Below the pieces are notes generated by a model, which was not told the origin of the DNA, searched no databases, and worked only from the letters and a program-made list of their open reading frames with translations. A stretch of 64,000 bases of DNA from Candidatus Muproteobacteria bacterium (lineage in GTDB: Bacteria; Pseudomonadota; Gammaproteobacteria; Acidiferrobacterales; Sulfurifustaceae), in assembly GCA_027449605.1 (NCBI GenBank), contig DAIDLH010000019.1:1-64000 (forward strand), read 5' to 3'. The translations under genes were made by a program, and so were the position numbers. Position 1 is the stretch's first letter, and each line of letters begins with the position of its first letter. Shown here piece by piece: positions 26,727 through 37,128 of this stretch.

Positions 26727-27020
26727 TCAGACATTCAATAGTTCGACGGTGATGTTGTCAGTGCCGAGTTTGGCTTGGCAGGCCAAGCGGGAGCCGGAAC
26801 CGACCCCGACGATGGTGTCCAGTTTTTCGTTTTCGAGGCGCTGAATTTTGCTCAAGCCTTTACGGCCTTCATGGACAAAAATGTGGCACGAACCGCACTC
26901 GGCCTTGCCATCGCATTTGTGCGCGATAGCTTCGCCCGCGGCCAGCAGTGCTTGCAGAATACTGATACCCTCGGCCGCTTCCACGGTTTTGCCGGTGGCC
27001 TTAATAGTCAAAATTGGCAT
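26727..27020 (-). CDS. 2Fe-2S ferredoxin
   Basis: The 97-residue ferredoxin has ligands in CDGKAECGSCH (C-x5-C-x2-C, near residue 36) and RLACQ near 80, the ordering seen in adrenodoxin/plant-like 2Fe-2S proteins of nif and isc clusters. It probably carries electrons for nitrogenase or cluster assembly. It lies 34 bases downstream of the DegT-type gene. Confidence 0.88.
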   Translation of the reverse strand: MPILTIKATGKTVEAAEGISILQALLAAGEAIAHKCDGKAECGSCHIFVHEGRKGLSKIQRLENEKLDTIVGVGSGSRLACQAKLGTDNITVELLNV

Positions 27021-27054
27021 TGCGTTACTCCTTCTGTAGATTTACAAATAATCT

Positions 27055-28203
27055 TTAGTAAATAGCCGAGCCCGCACCCACGTTAAGCGAAGCGTCTTTG
27101 GCGGTCTTGACGATGAAGCCCACCTGGTCTTCACTCAGGTGCCCATGGAACGGCAGCGCGATCGCCCGATCCGCCACTTTTTCCGTGACGAAAAAATTTC
27201 CCTTGCGATAGCCCTGTCCGGTGTAAAAAGCCTGCAAGTGCAGCGGCTGGCAATACGCCGCGCTCTCGATGTGCTCGGTCTGAAGATCGGCCACAATGGC
27301 GTCGCGGCTGCTCTTGGAAAAACGCGTGCCCAGATGCACCAGATACAGGAACCAATGCACCAGCGTCACATCCGGCGCGATGTAGGGGGGTTTGATGCCT
27401 TCGAACGATTTGATGCGGTCGTAATACACGGCCTCGACCTGCTTGCGGCGCGCCAGGATGGCGTCGATGCGTTGCAATTGGGTCAGCCCGAGCGCCGCCG
27501 TCAGTTCGCTGATGCCCGCTTGATAGGGAACGCTGGCGCCGACCACCACCGAGAAACGTTCGTCGAACCGGCGGTTGCGCAGTTGACGGATATGCCGCGC
27601 AAGATCCGCATCGTCGGTCACCACCATGCCGCCCTCGCCGCACACCAGCACGCCCGGCTGGGAGAAATCGAACACCGCGCAGTCGCCGAAACTGCCCACC
27701 GGCTTGTCTCGATAAGTGGAGCCGACAGCTTCGGTGGAATCTTCGATCAAACTCACGCCATGCCGCGTCGCGATTTCCCGCAATGCTGCCCACGGCGCGG
27801 GGTGGCCATTGGTGTTGCCGCCGAGAATGGCGCGCGTCAGCGGCGTGATCCTGGCTTCGGCTTTGTCCGGCGCGAGTGTCCCCGCCCAGTAGTCGATGTC
27901 GGCGAACACCGGTTTGGCGCCGGCCAGCGCGATGGCGTGCGCGATCTGACGCCAGGAATAAGGTGAAGCGATCACCTCGTCGCCGGGACCGATGTCCATC
28001 GCTTTCAGCACCAGCAACAAGCCCAGCGTGCCGCTGCCTACCGCAACGGCATGCTCGCGTCCCGCGTATGCCGCGAATGCCGATTCGAACGCCGCCACCA
28101 TCGGCCCCTGGCTCAGGCGCGGCGAGGTGAGCACGTCGCTCACCGCCGCCAATTCAGCCTGGCTGATGTCCGGATCGGAGAGAAGAACCCGGCCTTTGCT
28201 CAT
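27055..28203 (-). CDS. DegT/DnrJ/EryC1/StrS-family aminotransferase
   Basis: The 382-residue PLP protein has the family pattern: AVAVGSGTLGLLLVLKAM near residue 50, SPYSWRQIAHAI, SLIEDSTEAVGSTYRDKPVGSFGDCAVFDFSQPGVL around residue 165. The usual active-site lysine position in the FS-x-K segment appears as Gln (FSQPGVL), so it may lack aminotransferase activity, or the alignment may shift. These enzymes normally act on nucleotide sugars; a role in a nif operon is unexpected. It follows the small protein gene by 10 bases. Confidence 0.82.
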   Translation of the reverse strand: MSKGRVLLSDPDISQAELAAVSDVLTSPRLSQGPMVAAFESAFAAYAGREHAVAVGSGTLGLLLVLKAMDIGPGDEVIASPYSWRQIAHAIALAGAKPVFADIDYWAGTLAPDKAEARITPLTRAILGGNTNGHPAPWAALREIATRHGVSLIEDSTEAVGSTYRDKPVGSFGDCAVFDFSQPGVLVCGEGGMVVTDDADLARHIRQLRNRRFDERFSVVVGASVPYQAGISELTAALGLTQLQRIDAILARRKQVEAVYYDRIKSFEGIKPPYIAPDVTLVHWFLYLVHLGTRFSKSSRDAIVADLQTEHIESAAYCQPLHLQAFYTGQGYRKGNFFVTEKVADRAIALPFHGHLSEDQVGFIVKTAKDASLNVGAGSAIY

Positions 28204-28212
28204 GGTGATCCT

Positions 28213-28464
28213 TCAGTTCCGTCCCGCGACCACGACACCGGTCGCGCGTACCGGGTCGGGGGTGATCTGCCAGCAGTGATCGCGGCCGTCCACGAGGTAA
28301 AGATCGAACGTCGGGTAGCGGCGGAACGGCGCCTGCCCGCTCATGTCCGAGGCGTCACAACGCGTGAGCGACAGCCCCGGAAAACGGCGGCGAAACTCCG
28401 CGACACCCTGGTCCGCCGCCAGCAGCGTCTCAATCCCGGACAGATCCTGTTCGCTGATCGCCAT
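28213..28464 (-). CDS. Small nif-associated protein
   Basis: An 83-residue protein with the motifs GVAEFRRRFPGLSLTRCDASDM and TFDLYLVDGRDHCWQIT, which resembles small uncharacterised proteins found after nifT in other diazotrophs; I am not certain of a family name. Two cysteines are present. It starts 7 bases after the nifT stop. Confidence 0.65.
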   Translation of the reverse strand: MAISEQDLSGIETLLAADQGVAEFRRRFPGLSLTRCDASDMSGQAPFRRYPTFDLYLVDGRDHCWQITPDPVRATGVVVAGRN

Positions 28465-28470
28465 GGCCGG

Positions 28471-28680
28471 TCAGTCGCTCAACCGCCGCGCCTCGACCGT
28501 GATCGGCAGCCGGGTTTCCGCCGCCATCGACGGCAGCTCAAGCTGCCAGCCGTTGGCCAGCGTCACGCGCCCGCCCCACATTTCAGGCTTTTCCATGGAC
28601 ACGATCGGTTCTTCCAGGTCTTTCTTGGCGACATAGGCCGACAGCACTCCGGCGGCATCTTTGCGAATCATGACTTTCAT
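28471..28680 (-). CDS. nifT: NifT/FixU
   Basis: The 69-residue protein begins MKVMIRKDAAGVLSAYVAKKD and contains KPEMWGGRVTLANGWQLELP, the NifT/FixU signature. Its function is not known; mutants elsewhere have mild phenotypes. ATG 28680 is chosen over 28695 because it gives the family N-terminus. It lies 34 bases after nifS. Confidence 0.92.
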   Translation of the reverse strand: MKVMIRKDAAGVLSAYVAKKDLEEPIVSMEKPEMWGGRVTLANGWQLELPSMAAETRLPITVEARRLSD

Positions 28681-28713
28681 CCAATATCCCCACAAAATTA
28701 AAAAACGTTCACG

Positions 28714-29859
28714 TCACGCGGCGACGGCCGTCAGGCCATCGACGATTCCCGGCAACAGCTCCAGCACGCGCCCGATTTCCGCGTCCGTGGTGTAGCGGCT
28801 CAAAGAGAAACGGACCGAGGCGCGCGCCGCGCGCCGGTCGAGGCCCATGGCCGTCAGCACGTGCGACGGCTCGCTGCCGCCGGCGGTGCAGGCGGCGCCG
28901 AGGGCGGCGCAGATGCCGGCACGGTCGAGCCGATCCAAAATGATTTCCGCTTCCATGTCGCCGAAACGGATGTTGCTGGTGTTGGCCACGCGCGCGGCGC
29001 CGGCGCCATTGACGCGGGCGAACGGAATGCGTTCGACGACGCCCCGCTCCAGGCGGTCGCGCAGCGCGCGCATGCGCGCCGTGTCCGCCTCCATGGCTTC
29101 GAGCGCGAGCGCGGCGGCCACGCCCAGGCCGACGATGCCCGGCACGTTCTCGGTGCCGCCGCGCCGGGCGCGCTCCTGGTGACCGAACAGCAACGGCGGC
29201 AGCTTCACGCCCTTGCGCACGAACAGCGCACCCACGCCCTTGGGAGCGTGCAGCTTGTGTCCGGAGAGTGACAGGAAATCCACCGGCACTTGCTTCAGAT
29301 CGATGTCGATCTTCCCGACCGCCTGCACGGCGTCGAGATGCAGCAGCACATTCTGCTCGCGCGCGATGCACGCGACGGCTTCGACCGGAAACAGCACCCC
29401 GGTTTCGTTGTTCGCCCAAAGGAGCGAGATCAGCGCCGTGTCGGGCGCAATCGCCGCCTCGATCGCTGCCGGGTCGAGGCGTCCCTCGGCATCGACCGGC
29501 AACAGCGTGACCCGTACGCCGTGCGACTCCAGATGACGCAGCAGCTGGAGCGTGGACGGATGCTCCACGGCGCTCGTCACCACATGACGCTTGTCCGGAT
29601 TCAGCGCCAGCGCGCCGAGGATGGCGAGATGGTTGCCCTCGGTGCCGCCGCTGGTGAACACGATCTCCGCCGGTGCCGCGCCGAGCAGGCCGGCGGTCAG
29701 GGCGCGCGCCTCGTTGACCAATTGTTTGGCGCGTTCGCCGGCGCGATGCTTGCTGGAGGGATTGCCATGGTTGTCCCGCAGACAGGCGAGCATGGCGTCC
29801 AGACACTCCGGCGCGACCGGCGTGGTGGCGTTGTTGTCGAGATAGATCGAGTCGCTCAT
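28714..29859 (-). CDS. nifS: Cysteine desulfurase NifS
   Basis: The 381-residue class V aminotransferase starts MSDSIYLDNNATTPVAPE and has the PLP lysine in SLSGHKLHAPKG near residue 203 and the catalytic cysteine region near 325 (AALGAACTAGGSEPSHVL). It removes sulfur from cysteine for nitrogenase Fe-S clusters. A second desulfurase of IscS type is encoded at 37129. The ATG overlaps the preceding gene's stop (ATGA). Confidence 0.93.
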   Translation of the reverse strand: MSDSIYLDNNATTPVAPECLDAMLACLRDNHGNPSSKHRAGERAKQLVNEARALTAGLLGAAPAEIVFTSGGTEGNHLAILGALALNPDKRHVVTSAVEHPSTLQLLRHLESHGVRVTLLPVDAEGRLDPAAIEAAIAPDTALISLLWANNETGVLFPVEAVACIAREQNVLLHLDAVQAVGKIDIDLKQVPVDFLSLSGHKLHAPKGVGALFVRKGVKLPPLLFGHQERARRGGTENVPGIVGLGVAAALALEAMEADTARMRALRDRLERGVVERIPFARVNGAGAARVANTSNIRFGDMEAEIILDRLDRAGICAALGAACTAGGSEPSHVLTAMGLDRRAARASVRFSLSRYTTDAEIGRVLELLPGIVDGLTAVAA

Positions 29860-30221
29860 TTCCAGAAGATCCGCTCCGGGTCGGTGTTCAGCCGCTCCAA
29901 CAGCTGGCTGAGCCGGTCGTAGGTGTCGTACAACTTCCATTGCCGCGTGGCGTGATCCCGGCGGTAGAGCTGCCAGGCGTGGCGTCCCGGCACATACTGC
30001 AGGAGCGCGATATCCACGATGCCGCCGGTTGGATCTATATTGCGCGAACAACACGCGCTTTCGATGCGGTAACCACCGGTCACCGCCCGCACGCTCGGCG
30101 ACACGTAGCGGTAACGCTCGCGGCACGCGAGCGCCCGCTCGATGCGCTTGCGGTCCACGTCGTTCGGGTGCGGCGCGACATCCGCAGGGCTGACCGGAAT
30201 CCGGTTCGGTTGCGCGCTCAT
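29856..30221 (-). CDS. Nif-associated protein of unknown function
   Basis: The 121-residue protein contains KRIERALACRERYRYVSPSV, a GGYRIESACCSRN stretch with two adjacent cysteines, and AWQLYRRDHATRQWKLYDTYDRL near the C-terminus. It resembles a DUF3024-like protein seen in other nif clusters, but I am unsure of the family. ATG 30221 lies just after the nifZ stop; the longer frame to 30353 overlaps nifZ and is unlikely. Confidence 0.65.
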   Translation of the reverse strand: MSAQPNRIPVSPADVAPHPNDVDRKRIERALACRERYRYVSPSVRAVTGGYRIESACCSRNIDPTGGIVDIALLQYVPGRHAWQLYRRDHATRQWKLYDTYDRLSQLLERLNTDPERIFWK

Positions 30222-30222
30222 G

Positions 30223-30474
30223 TCAGGGCCCGGCCTGTGGCGGGGCGATTTCCTCTTCCAGACAGCCGACCACGAGGCCGTCAGGGAACTCGACCAGATA
30301 AACCGGCGTATCGGATTCAACATGACTGCCCACCTGTACGATTTCACCCGCAATCCCCTGTTGCACCAGCAGCGTCTCGGCCTCGCACTCCGGATAACTG
30401 CCGTCGTTGTACAAATCCACCAGAGCCAGCACCTTCTGGCCCCATCGGTATTTCGGCGCGCGCGCCTCGATCAT
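30223..30474 (-). CDS. nifZ: NifZ-domain protein (second copy)
   Basis: The 83-residue protein fits NifZ: KYRWGQKVLALVDLYNDGSYP, LLVQQGIAGEIVQVG and VYLVEFPDGLVVGCLEEEI. NifZ helps mature the second P-cluster of NifDK. A longer NifZ gene lies directly upstream with a four-base overlap, so the pair may have split roles. Confidence 0.88.
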   Translation of the reverse strand: MIEARAPKYRWGQKVLALVDLYNDGSYPECEAETLLVQQGIAGEIVQVGSHVESDTPVYLVEFPDGLVVGCLEEEIAPPQAGP

Positions 30475-30791
30475 GCCGGCCCCCCGGCGTCGCCCGCGTT
30501 TGCATCCTGCGCCTTGATCGGTTCCGCCGATTCCAGCTCGCGACCCTTCATGCCGACGCGGTAGCCGTGCGCCACGAAGTCCACGCCGTAGATGTAGAAC
30601 TGCTGCAGGAAAGTGCCGATGCTGGTGACGTAACCCTCGTCGCCTTTCTTGACGAGGATTTCGCCGATTTCCTTGCCGGGAAAGGTGCCGTCGTTGCGCA
30701 CGGTCTTGCGCGAGCGCACCTTGTGCCCATAGTCGAAACGCGGCGGCCCGTTGAGTTCCACCACATGACTGTCACGGCTGATGTCACCCAT
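30471..30791 (-). CDS. nifZ: NifZ
   Basis: The 106-residue protein carries FDYGHKVRSRKTVRNDGTFPGKEIG, LVKKGDEGYVTSIG and FYIYGVDFVAHGYRVGMKGREL, the features of canonical NifZ. It acts with NifH in P-cluster formation. ATG 30791 is preceded by a purine-rich stretch; the frame continues upstream to 30902 but overlaps the LRV gene. Confidence 0.9.
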   Translation of the reverse strand: MGDISRDSHVVELNGPPRFDYGHKVRSRKTVRNDGTFPGKEIGEILVKKGDEGYVTSIGTFLQQFYIYGVDFVAHGYRVGMKGRELESAEPIKAQDANAGDAGGPA

Positions 30792-30801
30792 GGCCTGTTC
30801 C

Positions 30802-31590
30802 TCACACGACGCGTACGGTATCGCCGTCGCCACCAGCCGGCGTCGGCCCGCCGTGCCGCCGCGTGACGGCGCACTCGCGCACCAGCGGATCGGGATCGTC
30901 ACTCATCTCGGCGAGATGCTGCGCGTCGATCCGGCTTGCCACCTCGTAGCGCACCTGCCAGTCGGGATCCTTGCGCATCCACACCAGGCCGTCAGGCGGC
31001 AGGCGCCGGGCGATTTCCAGCCGCACCCGCGCGTCCGCGTCCGCCGCCATCGGCATGTGCCAGTCGGCGCCGATGCGGACGGCGACCGCGCGCCGCACTT
31101 CCGGGTCGGAATCGCGCATCATCATCGGCAGCATGGCCGGCGCGATGCGCCGCGCGACGACTTGGCGCACGTAGTAGTCGGAATCCTCCATCATCATGAT
31201 CAGGTCCTGGCCGTCGAGGCGCATGGCCACGCGGATGCGCACCTCGCGGTCCGGGTCCTCGCGCAGCCGCAGCAGATATCGCGCCGGCAGGCGGTGCGCG
31301 GCGCTCCAGCGCACGGTCGCCTCCGGATCGTTCAGGAGCCGCGGCAGATGGAACACGTCGGCATGCTTGGCAGCCACGGCGCGCGCCTCGAAATAGGGAT
31401 GGTCGAGATAATCGTTGGCGAGCGTCGGGTTCCACGCGAAGAAGCGGTCGATGCGCCGCGCGTAGCGGTCGTTCACGCAGGCATGCCGCGGGCGGCAGCC
31501 CCCGGCCGCGAGGCGGTCGCGATGCGCGCACGCTTCGCAGTCGATCGCATCGCCGTGCCAGTCCAGGGTCTCGTCGATGTCAGTCGTCAT
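30802..31590 (-). CDS. 4Fe-4S leucine-rich-repeat-variant (LRV) protein
   Basis: The 262-residue protein has an N-terminal cysteine cluster (CEACAHRDRLAAGGC then CVNDRY near residues 18-40) that should bind a 4Fe-4S cluster. About eight 24-residue helical LRV repeats follow (for example DPEATVRWSAAHRLP, DPDREVRIRVAMRL, DSDPEVRRAVAVRI). The known LRV protein from the Azotobacter nif region has this same plan; its role is undefined. It overlaps the TPR gene by 11 bases. Confidence 0.9.
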   Translation of the reverse strand: MTTDIDETLDWHGDAIDCEACAHRDRLAAGGCRPRHACVNDRYARRIDRFFAWNPTLANDYLDHPYFEARAVAAKHADVFHLPRLLNDPEATVRWSAAHRLPARYLLRLREDPDREVRIRVAMRLDGQDLIMMMEDSDYYVRQVVARRIAPAMLPMMMRDSDPEVRRAVAVRIGADWHMPMAADADARVRLEIARRLPPDGLVWMRKDPDWQVRYEVASRIDAQHLAEMSDDPDPLVRECAVTRRHGGPTPAGGDGDTVRVV

Positions 31591-32152
31591 CGTCCAGTCC
31601 CATGCGTTCGAGCACGCGCAGCAAGGTGGTGCCGCCGAGCTTGTCGCTCGGATCCAGCTCCAGCATCTTGGCCAGCGCGGCGTGGCCCTCGTCCAGGTTG
31701 CCGAGACGCATCTGCAAGTAACCGTAGGCCTTGAGGGTGAAGAGATAGAAGCGCGGCAGCACCGCCTCGTAGCTGCCGAAGGCCGCATCGCCCGGGCGCA
31801 CCCGGCGCCAGTCGGCGGCCAGTCCGTTATCGCGGGCGGACTTCTCCAGGCAGACTTCCGCGATCTGCAACGCCCGGCTCAACTGCCCCTTGTAGAAGTA
31901 GTATCGGTACAGGCCGATATAAACGCCGATATGATCGGGCGCGAGCACCCGCGCCTGACGCAGATGCGCCTCGGCGACGCTGTCCTCGTGGTAATTCAAG
32001 CCGGCCAGACACAGATGCCGTTCGGCTTCCTGCGGCAGGCCGCCGCCCAGACAGGCGCGCTCCAGCGTGTCGGCCTCGGCGGCGGAAAGCAGTCGTCTGT
32101 TCCCCGACATAACCGCCTGTGTGTCTGCTGCTGACGCGGTACATGAGAACAT
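31580..32152 (-). CDS. TPR-type protein of the nif operon (paralogue A)
   Basis: The 190-residue protein has tetratricopeptide-like helices (LNYHEDSVAEAHLRQARVLAPDHIG, VYIGLYRYYFYKGQLSRALQIAEVCLEKS, YLFTLKAYGYLQMRLGNLDEGHAALAKMLELDP). It is clearly paralogous to the protein at 48550-49026. ATG 32152 has an AGGGG site; 32110 is an alternative. Such proteins are common in nif clusters, and a scaffold role for NifDK assembly is plausible. Confidence 0.8.
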   Translation of the reverse strand: MFSCTASAADTQAVMSGNRRLLSAAEADTLERACLGGGLPQEAERHLCLAGLNYHEDSVAEAHLRQARVLAPDHIGVYIGLYRYYFYKGQLSRALQIAEVCLEKSARDNGLAADWRRVRPGDAAFGSYEAVLPRFYLFTLKAYGYLQMRLGNLDEGHAALAKMLELDPSDKLGGTTLLRVLERMGLDDDD

Positions 32153-32175
32153 AGGCGCCCCTTGTGAAATGCGAT

Positions 32176-32562
32176 TTATGCCACCGTCGGATTCTTGGCG
32201 CGCGCGACACTCGACAGCGCGACCGTCGCGACCCCCGTGCCCGTGCCCGCGCTGCTGCTGCAAGCGCACGGCGCCGCGTTCGGATTGATGAACGACAGAC
32301 CGCTGTTCATCGGCGTGTCCACGAAATCCATGGTGACGCCGTCCAGCAACAGCCGGCTCTCGGCCGACAGGAAGATTTTCATGCCGTTGTGTTCCAGCAC
32401 GCTGTCGCCAGCGCGCGGCGCCGCCTCCACGGTGAACTCCGCGGCCAGTCCCGAGCAGCCGCCGGCGGTCACCGTCAGGCGGAAGCCGTCGTTGCCGCTG
32501 CCGTTGAAGCGGATCATGCGGCGGATGAATTTTTCCGCCGCGGGTGTGATGGTGACGTTCAT
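32176..32562 (-). CDS. IscA/HesB-type Fe-S carrier (nif copy)
   Basis: The 128-residue A-type carrier has the conserved cysteines in TAGGCSGLAAEF near residue 35 and in the CAC motif PCACSSSAG near 99. A C-terminal tail of about 25 residues beyond the usual family end is present. It is one of three A-type carriers in the window and probably loads nitrogenase-related proteins. Confidence 0.92.
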   Translation of the reverse strand: MNVTITPAAEKFIRRMIRFNGSGNDGFRLTVTAGGCSGLAAEFTVEAAPRAGDSVLEHNGMKIFLSAESRLLLDGVTMDFVDTPMNSGLSFINPNAAPCACSSSAGTGTGVATVALSSVARAKNPTVA

Positions 32563-32571
32563 GCCGCTCTC

Positions 32572-32796
32572 CTAGACCGCCGCCTGATAGCGCGGCACGC
32601 TGTTGTCGATCACGCAGGTGTTCTCCACCGGGCAGACCGCCACGCACTGCGGATCGTCGAAGTAGCCGATGCACTCGGTGCACTTCTCCGGCTTGATGAT
32701 GAAGGTGCCGTCCTTCTCGCGGATCGCGTTGTTGGGACATTCCGGTTCGCAGGCGGCGCAGGCCGTGCATTGCGAGTTGATGATTTTGTATGCCAT
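32572..32796 (-). CDS. 2[4Fe-4S] ferredoxin after nifB
   Basis: A 74-residue ferredoxin with [16 protein letters not shown] near residue 10 and [18 protein letters not shown] near 39, the second motif having the longer loop typical of Allochromatium-type ferredoxins found with nifB. It is often called FdxN and feeds electrons to NifB. It begins 53 bases after the nifB stop. Confidence 0.9.
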   Translation of the reverse strand: MAYKIINSQCTACAACEPECPNNAIREKDGTFIIKPEKCTECIGYFDDPQCVAVCPVENTCVIDNSVPRYQAAV

Positions 32797-32849
32797 CGTG
32801 TATCTCCTGAATATAAAAGTTGTAAATTGCGTTTCCCGGTTCCGGTCGT

Positions 32850-34409
32850 TTACGCCGCGATATACGCGCCCTGACGAATATCCGCGTCGCCCCGGGCGAC
32901 ATGAACGATTTCGCCGGACTTGACCTTCGCCAGATATTCCTTGAAATAGCGCACCGCCGACTGCTCGATAAATTCGTGGGCGTATTGGTCCACCGGATCG
33001 ATGCCTGCCGCCTTGAGGCTGTCTTTCGGACAGCCGCCGATCTTGGCCACGAACACCGCCACGCAATCATTGATGGCGCGAATCACGGTCGGCAGCGTGT
33101 CCTCCTCGCCGTAGCCGCCCTGGCAGTACAGGTCCACGCGCCGATGGCCGACGAACTTGGAGCCCGCGGTGCCGACCTCGTAAATCTGGAATTCCTGGGC
33201 ATGACCGAAGTGCTCGTTGATGCGGCCATGACCCTTGGTGGCGACGGCGATCAGGACCTTGATGTCGCTGAATTCCGACATCAGGTCGGCCAGCTCGGCC
33301 TCCTTGGCGGCCACCGTGGCCTGCCGTTCCTGTTCCACCTGCTGCTGATAGGCTTTGCGGCCCTCGGCGTCGTATTGCACGTCCATCTGCATGATTTTTT
33401 CGGTGGTGAATTCGGCCGAACGGTCCTCGCCCAGCAGCCCAACCGCGTCGGCGCGGCATTGGCGGCAGTGGCGCATCATGTTCATCTCGCCTTCGCAACT
33501 GTCCTGCAACGCCTTCAGTTCCTGGGCGCTCGGACCGCGCTGTCCGTTCAGGCCGAACACCGTGCCGTGTTCCGGTGCGGAAATGAGCGGCATGATGTTG
33601 TGCAGGAACGCGCCGCGCGACTTGACCGCCTTGTTCACCTCGACCAGGTGCCGGTCGTTGATGCCGGGAATCATGACCGAGTTGACCTTGCACAGGATGC
33701 CGGCGGCGGTCAGCATTTCCAGTCCTTCCAGTTGCCGTTCGGTGAGTATCCTGGCGGCGTCCTTGCCCGTGACGCGCTTGTGCTTCCAGAAAATCCACGG
33801 GTAAATGTGCTGCCCCACTTCCGGGTCGATCATGTTGATGGTGATGGTGACGTGATCGACGTTAAAGGATTTGATGGTGTCCACGTGATCCGGCAGTGCC
33901 AACCCGTTGGTGGAAAGACACAGCTTGATATCGGGCGCGGCCTTCGCGATCAGTTCGAAGGTCTTGAAGGTTTTTTGCGGGTTCGCGAGCGGATCGCCGG
34001 GACCGGCGATGCCGAGCACCGTCATCTGCGGGATCGTCGAGGCCACCGCCAGCACCTTCTTCGCCGCCTGCTCCGGCGTGAGCTTCTCGCTCACCACGCC
34101 CGGGCGCGACTCGTTGGCGCAATCGTACTTGCGGTTACAGTAATTGCACTGGATGTTGCACGCCGGCGCCACCGCCACGTGCATGCGCGCGTAATGGTGG
34201 TGCGCCTCCTCGCTGTAGCACGGATGGTTCTTGACCTTTTCCCAGATCTCCGGCGCCAGATCGCCCTGGCCGGCGGAAGAACCGCAACTGGCTTTGCCGC
34301 CCGCGCCGGACGTGCCGCAGCCCTTGTGCTCCGCGACCTTCTGCATCAACTGCTCCAACGGCAGGTTTTTCTGCGCGCCGGCATTGCTCGATTCGCTCGT
34401 CGGTTCCAT
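32850..34409 (-). CDS. nifB: NifB, FeMo-cofactor biosynthesis radical SAM protein
   Basis: The 519-residue NifB has the radical-SAM CxxxCxxC motif in [17 protein letters not shown] near residue 80, the [12 protein letters not shown] loop and a NifX-like C-terminal domain starting near 385 ([23 protein letters not shown]). It makes NifB-co, the Fe8S9C core. ATG 34409 has an AGGAG site; the open frame from 34457 is not needed. A sigma-54 promoter and two NifA sites lie upstream and likely drive the whole 9-kb operon. Confidence 0.97.
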   Translation of the reverse strand: MEPTSESSNAGAQKNLPLEQLMQKVAEHKGCGTSGAGGKASCGSSAGQGDLAPEIWEKVKNHPCYSEEAHHHYARMHVAVAPACNIQCNYCNRKYDCANESRPGVVSEKLTPEQAAKKVLAVASTIPQMTVLGIAGPGDPLANPQKTFKTFELIAKAAPDIKLCLSTNGLALPDHVDTIKSFNVDHVTITINMIDPEVGQHIYPWIFWKHKRVTGKDAARILTERQLEGLEMLTAAGILCKVNSVMIPGINDRHLVEVNKAVKSRGAFLHNIMPLISAPEHGTVFGLNGQRGPSAQELKALQDSCEGEMNMMRHCRQCRADAVGLLGEDRSAEFTTEKIMQMDVQYDAEGRKAYQQQVEQERQATVAAKEAELADLMSEFSDIKVLIAVATKGHGRINEHFGHAQEFQIYEVGTAGSKFVGHRRVDLYCQGGYGEEDTLPTVIRAINDCVAVFVAKIGGCPKDSLKAAGIDPVDQYAHEFIEQSAVRYFKEYLAKVKSGEIVHVARGDADIRQGAYIAA

Positions 34410-34482
34410 GTCTCGCTCCTGTTCTTCCGCGGCGCGCCGACGCGCACACGGGCTCATCGAAATTGTCTGTCAAACGCTGCTC

Positions 34483-34498
34483 AGCAATCGCCGTGCCA
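34483..34498 (-). promoter_or_regulatory. Sigma-54 promoter of the nifB operon
   Basis: On the minus strand: TGGCACG-GCGA-TTGCT, a perfect -24/-12 element. The expected start is near 34472, about 63 bases before the nifB ATG. Confidence 0.93.
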
Positions 34499-34554
34499 AC
34501 GGCGCGCGATGCGGTTAGTCCTGTAAATAACGGCGTTATCGGACGGAGCGACGC

Positions 34555-34570
34555 TGTTGCAATACTTACA
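34555..34570. promoter_or_regulatory. NifA site 1 upstream of nifB
   Basis: TGT-TGCAATACTT-ACA matches TGT-N10-ACA, about 57 bases upstream of the -24 element. The core GCAA matches the other sites in the window. Confidence 0.78.
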
Positions 34571-34592
34571 TCGCGGGGCCGCGTGTCGTGTT

Positions 34593-34608
34593 TGTCGCAA
34601 AGGCGACA
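34593..34608. promoter_or_regulatory. NifA site 2 upstream of nifB
   Basis: TGT-CGCAAAGGCG-ACA matches the site and the extended GCAAA core. The centres of the two sites are 38 bases apart. Confidence 0.82.
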
Positions 34609-35012
34609 ACGAAGCGTGGAAACGATGAACTGCGGTTGAATTCAAGGGGCCTTTAAAAATTGCTTTTCATGTAGGGTGCGCCCTGCGCACCGATCGACAT
34701 ACCTTCTCCCCTTGCAGAAGTACTTGTGTAGCCCGGATGGAGCGTAGCGAAATCCGGGAGATCGTTTGATTGAATCGCCTTCAGCGATGGTAAACGGATA
34801 ATTGCAGGTGAGCCGCTCGACAAAATTAAAAACCGCCCATCAGGCGGCTTTTAATTCCATCCGGCGGGTTACGGCGCGCCCCTCACCCCTTGCCCTCTCC
34901 CGCTCGCGCGGGAGAGGGGGAGTTGGCGATACGGCGATTATTTTATTGGCGCGTAACCCGCCCTACATGAGATTAATTGGTGCGCGTCCGTCACGCGGCG
35001 GTGGAGACGGAT
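34609..35012. other. Repeat-rich non-coding region between nifB and nifA
   Basis: Contains partial GTAGGGTGCG and GTAGCCCGGATGG repeats (34671-34760), a terminator-like hairpin (34827-34853), and a CCCTCTCCC hairpin (34893-34920) nested inside GGCGGGTTACGGCGCG...GGCGCGTAACCCGCC arms (34863-34973). No gene seen. Confidence 0.75.
34827..34853 (-). terminator. Probable nifA terminator
   Basis: On the minus strand the sequence AAAAGCCGCC-TGAT-GGGCGGTTTTTAATTT forms a stem with a following T-run, about 160 bases after the nifA stop. Confidence 0.7.
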
Positions 35013-36626
<1,614 letters not shown>

Positions 36627-36745
36627 AGTTTGCCTGTACCGCCTGATACCGCCGACTGCCGCAAACCCCCGTCGTCGCGCGGTTTCAAACCGCCACAAGG
36701 GCAGGAGGAAATTTCTGGTACGGTGTCTGCTTCAACTAACCTCTC

Positions 36746-36761
36746 AGCAATTTGCATACCA
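36746..36761 (-). promoter_or_regulatory. Candidate sigma-54 promoter of nifA
   Basis: On the minus strand TGGTATG-CAAA-TTGCT keeps GG and GC at the correct spacing. It lies about 110 bases upstream of the nifA ATG. With the NifA site at 36987 it could permit autoactivation, but two changes in the -24 block make it weaker than the others. Confidence 0.5.
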
Positions 36762-36986
36762 CAATTCCCGCCTGATTTACTCAATCATTAAACGCTGTCA
36801 TGAGCCGCATGAGGACGCGGACTTCACATCGCCGAATTGAAAGAAAGCACATGCACTTCCCGGCTGTTGCGAGAAAATCGTTGCACAAGAACATCGTCAA
36901 CGCGCAACGCATGCACGATGAAACCGGATGGCGCAAGATGAGTCATCACCGCCGCGCGTTCACTTCCCGAAAAAATACATCCGGTT

Positions 36987-37002
36987 TGTTTGAAACGCGA
37001 CA
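36987..37002. promoter_or_regulatory. NifA site upstream of the ISC operon
   Basis: TGT-TTGAAACGCG-ACA is an exact TGT-N10-ACA match, 84 bases upstream of the iscS -24 element and about 226 bases from the candidate nifA promoter. Confidence 0.8.
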
Positions 37003-37086
37003 AAACCGACAAAACGTTCCTTCATTCACACACACGGAGAAAACCGTTTTCAGCGAAATCCCGCGGAATCAACCGGCATCAGTGAC

Positions 37087-37102
37087 TGGCATGGGAGTTG
37101 CT
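37087..37102 (+). promoter_or_regulatory. Sigma-54 promoter of the ISC operon
   Basis: TGGCATG-GGAG-TTGCT matches the consensus with one change in the -24 block. The start would be near 37113, just upstream of the AAGGAAA ribosome-binding site for iscS, giving a very short leader. Confidence 0.88.
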
Positions 37103-37128
37103 GAAGGCGAAGAAAGGAAATGATCGTT

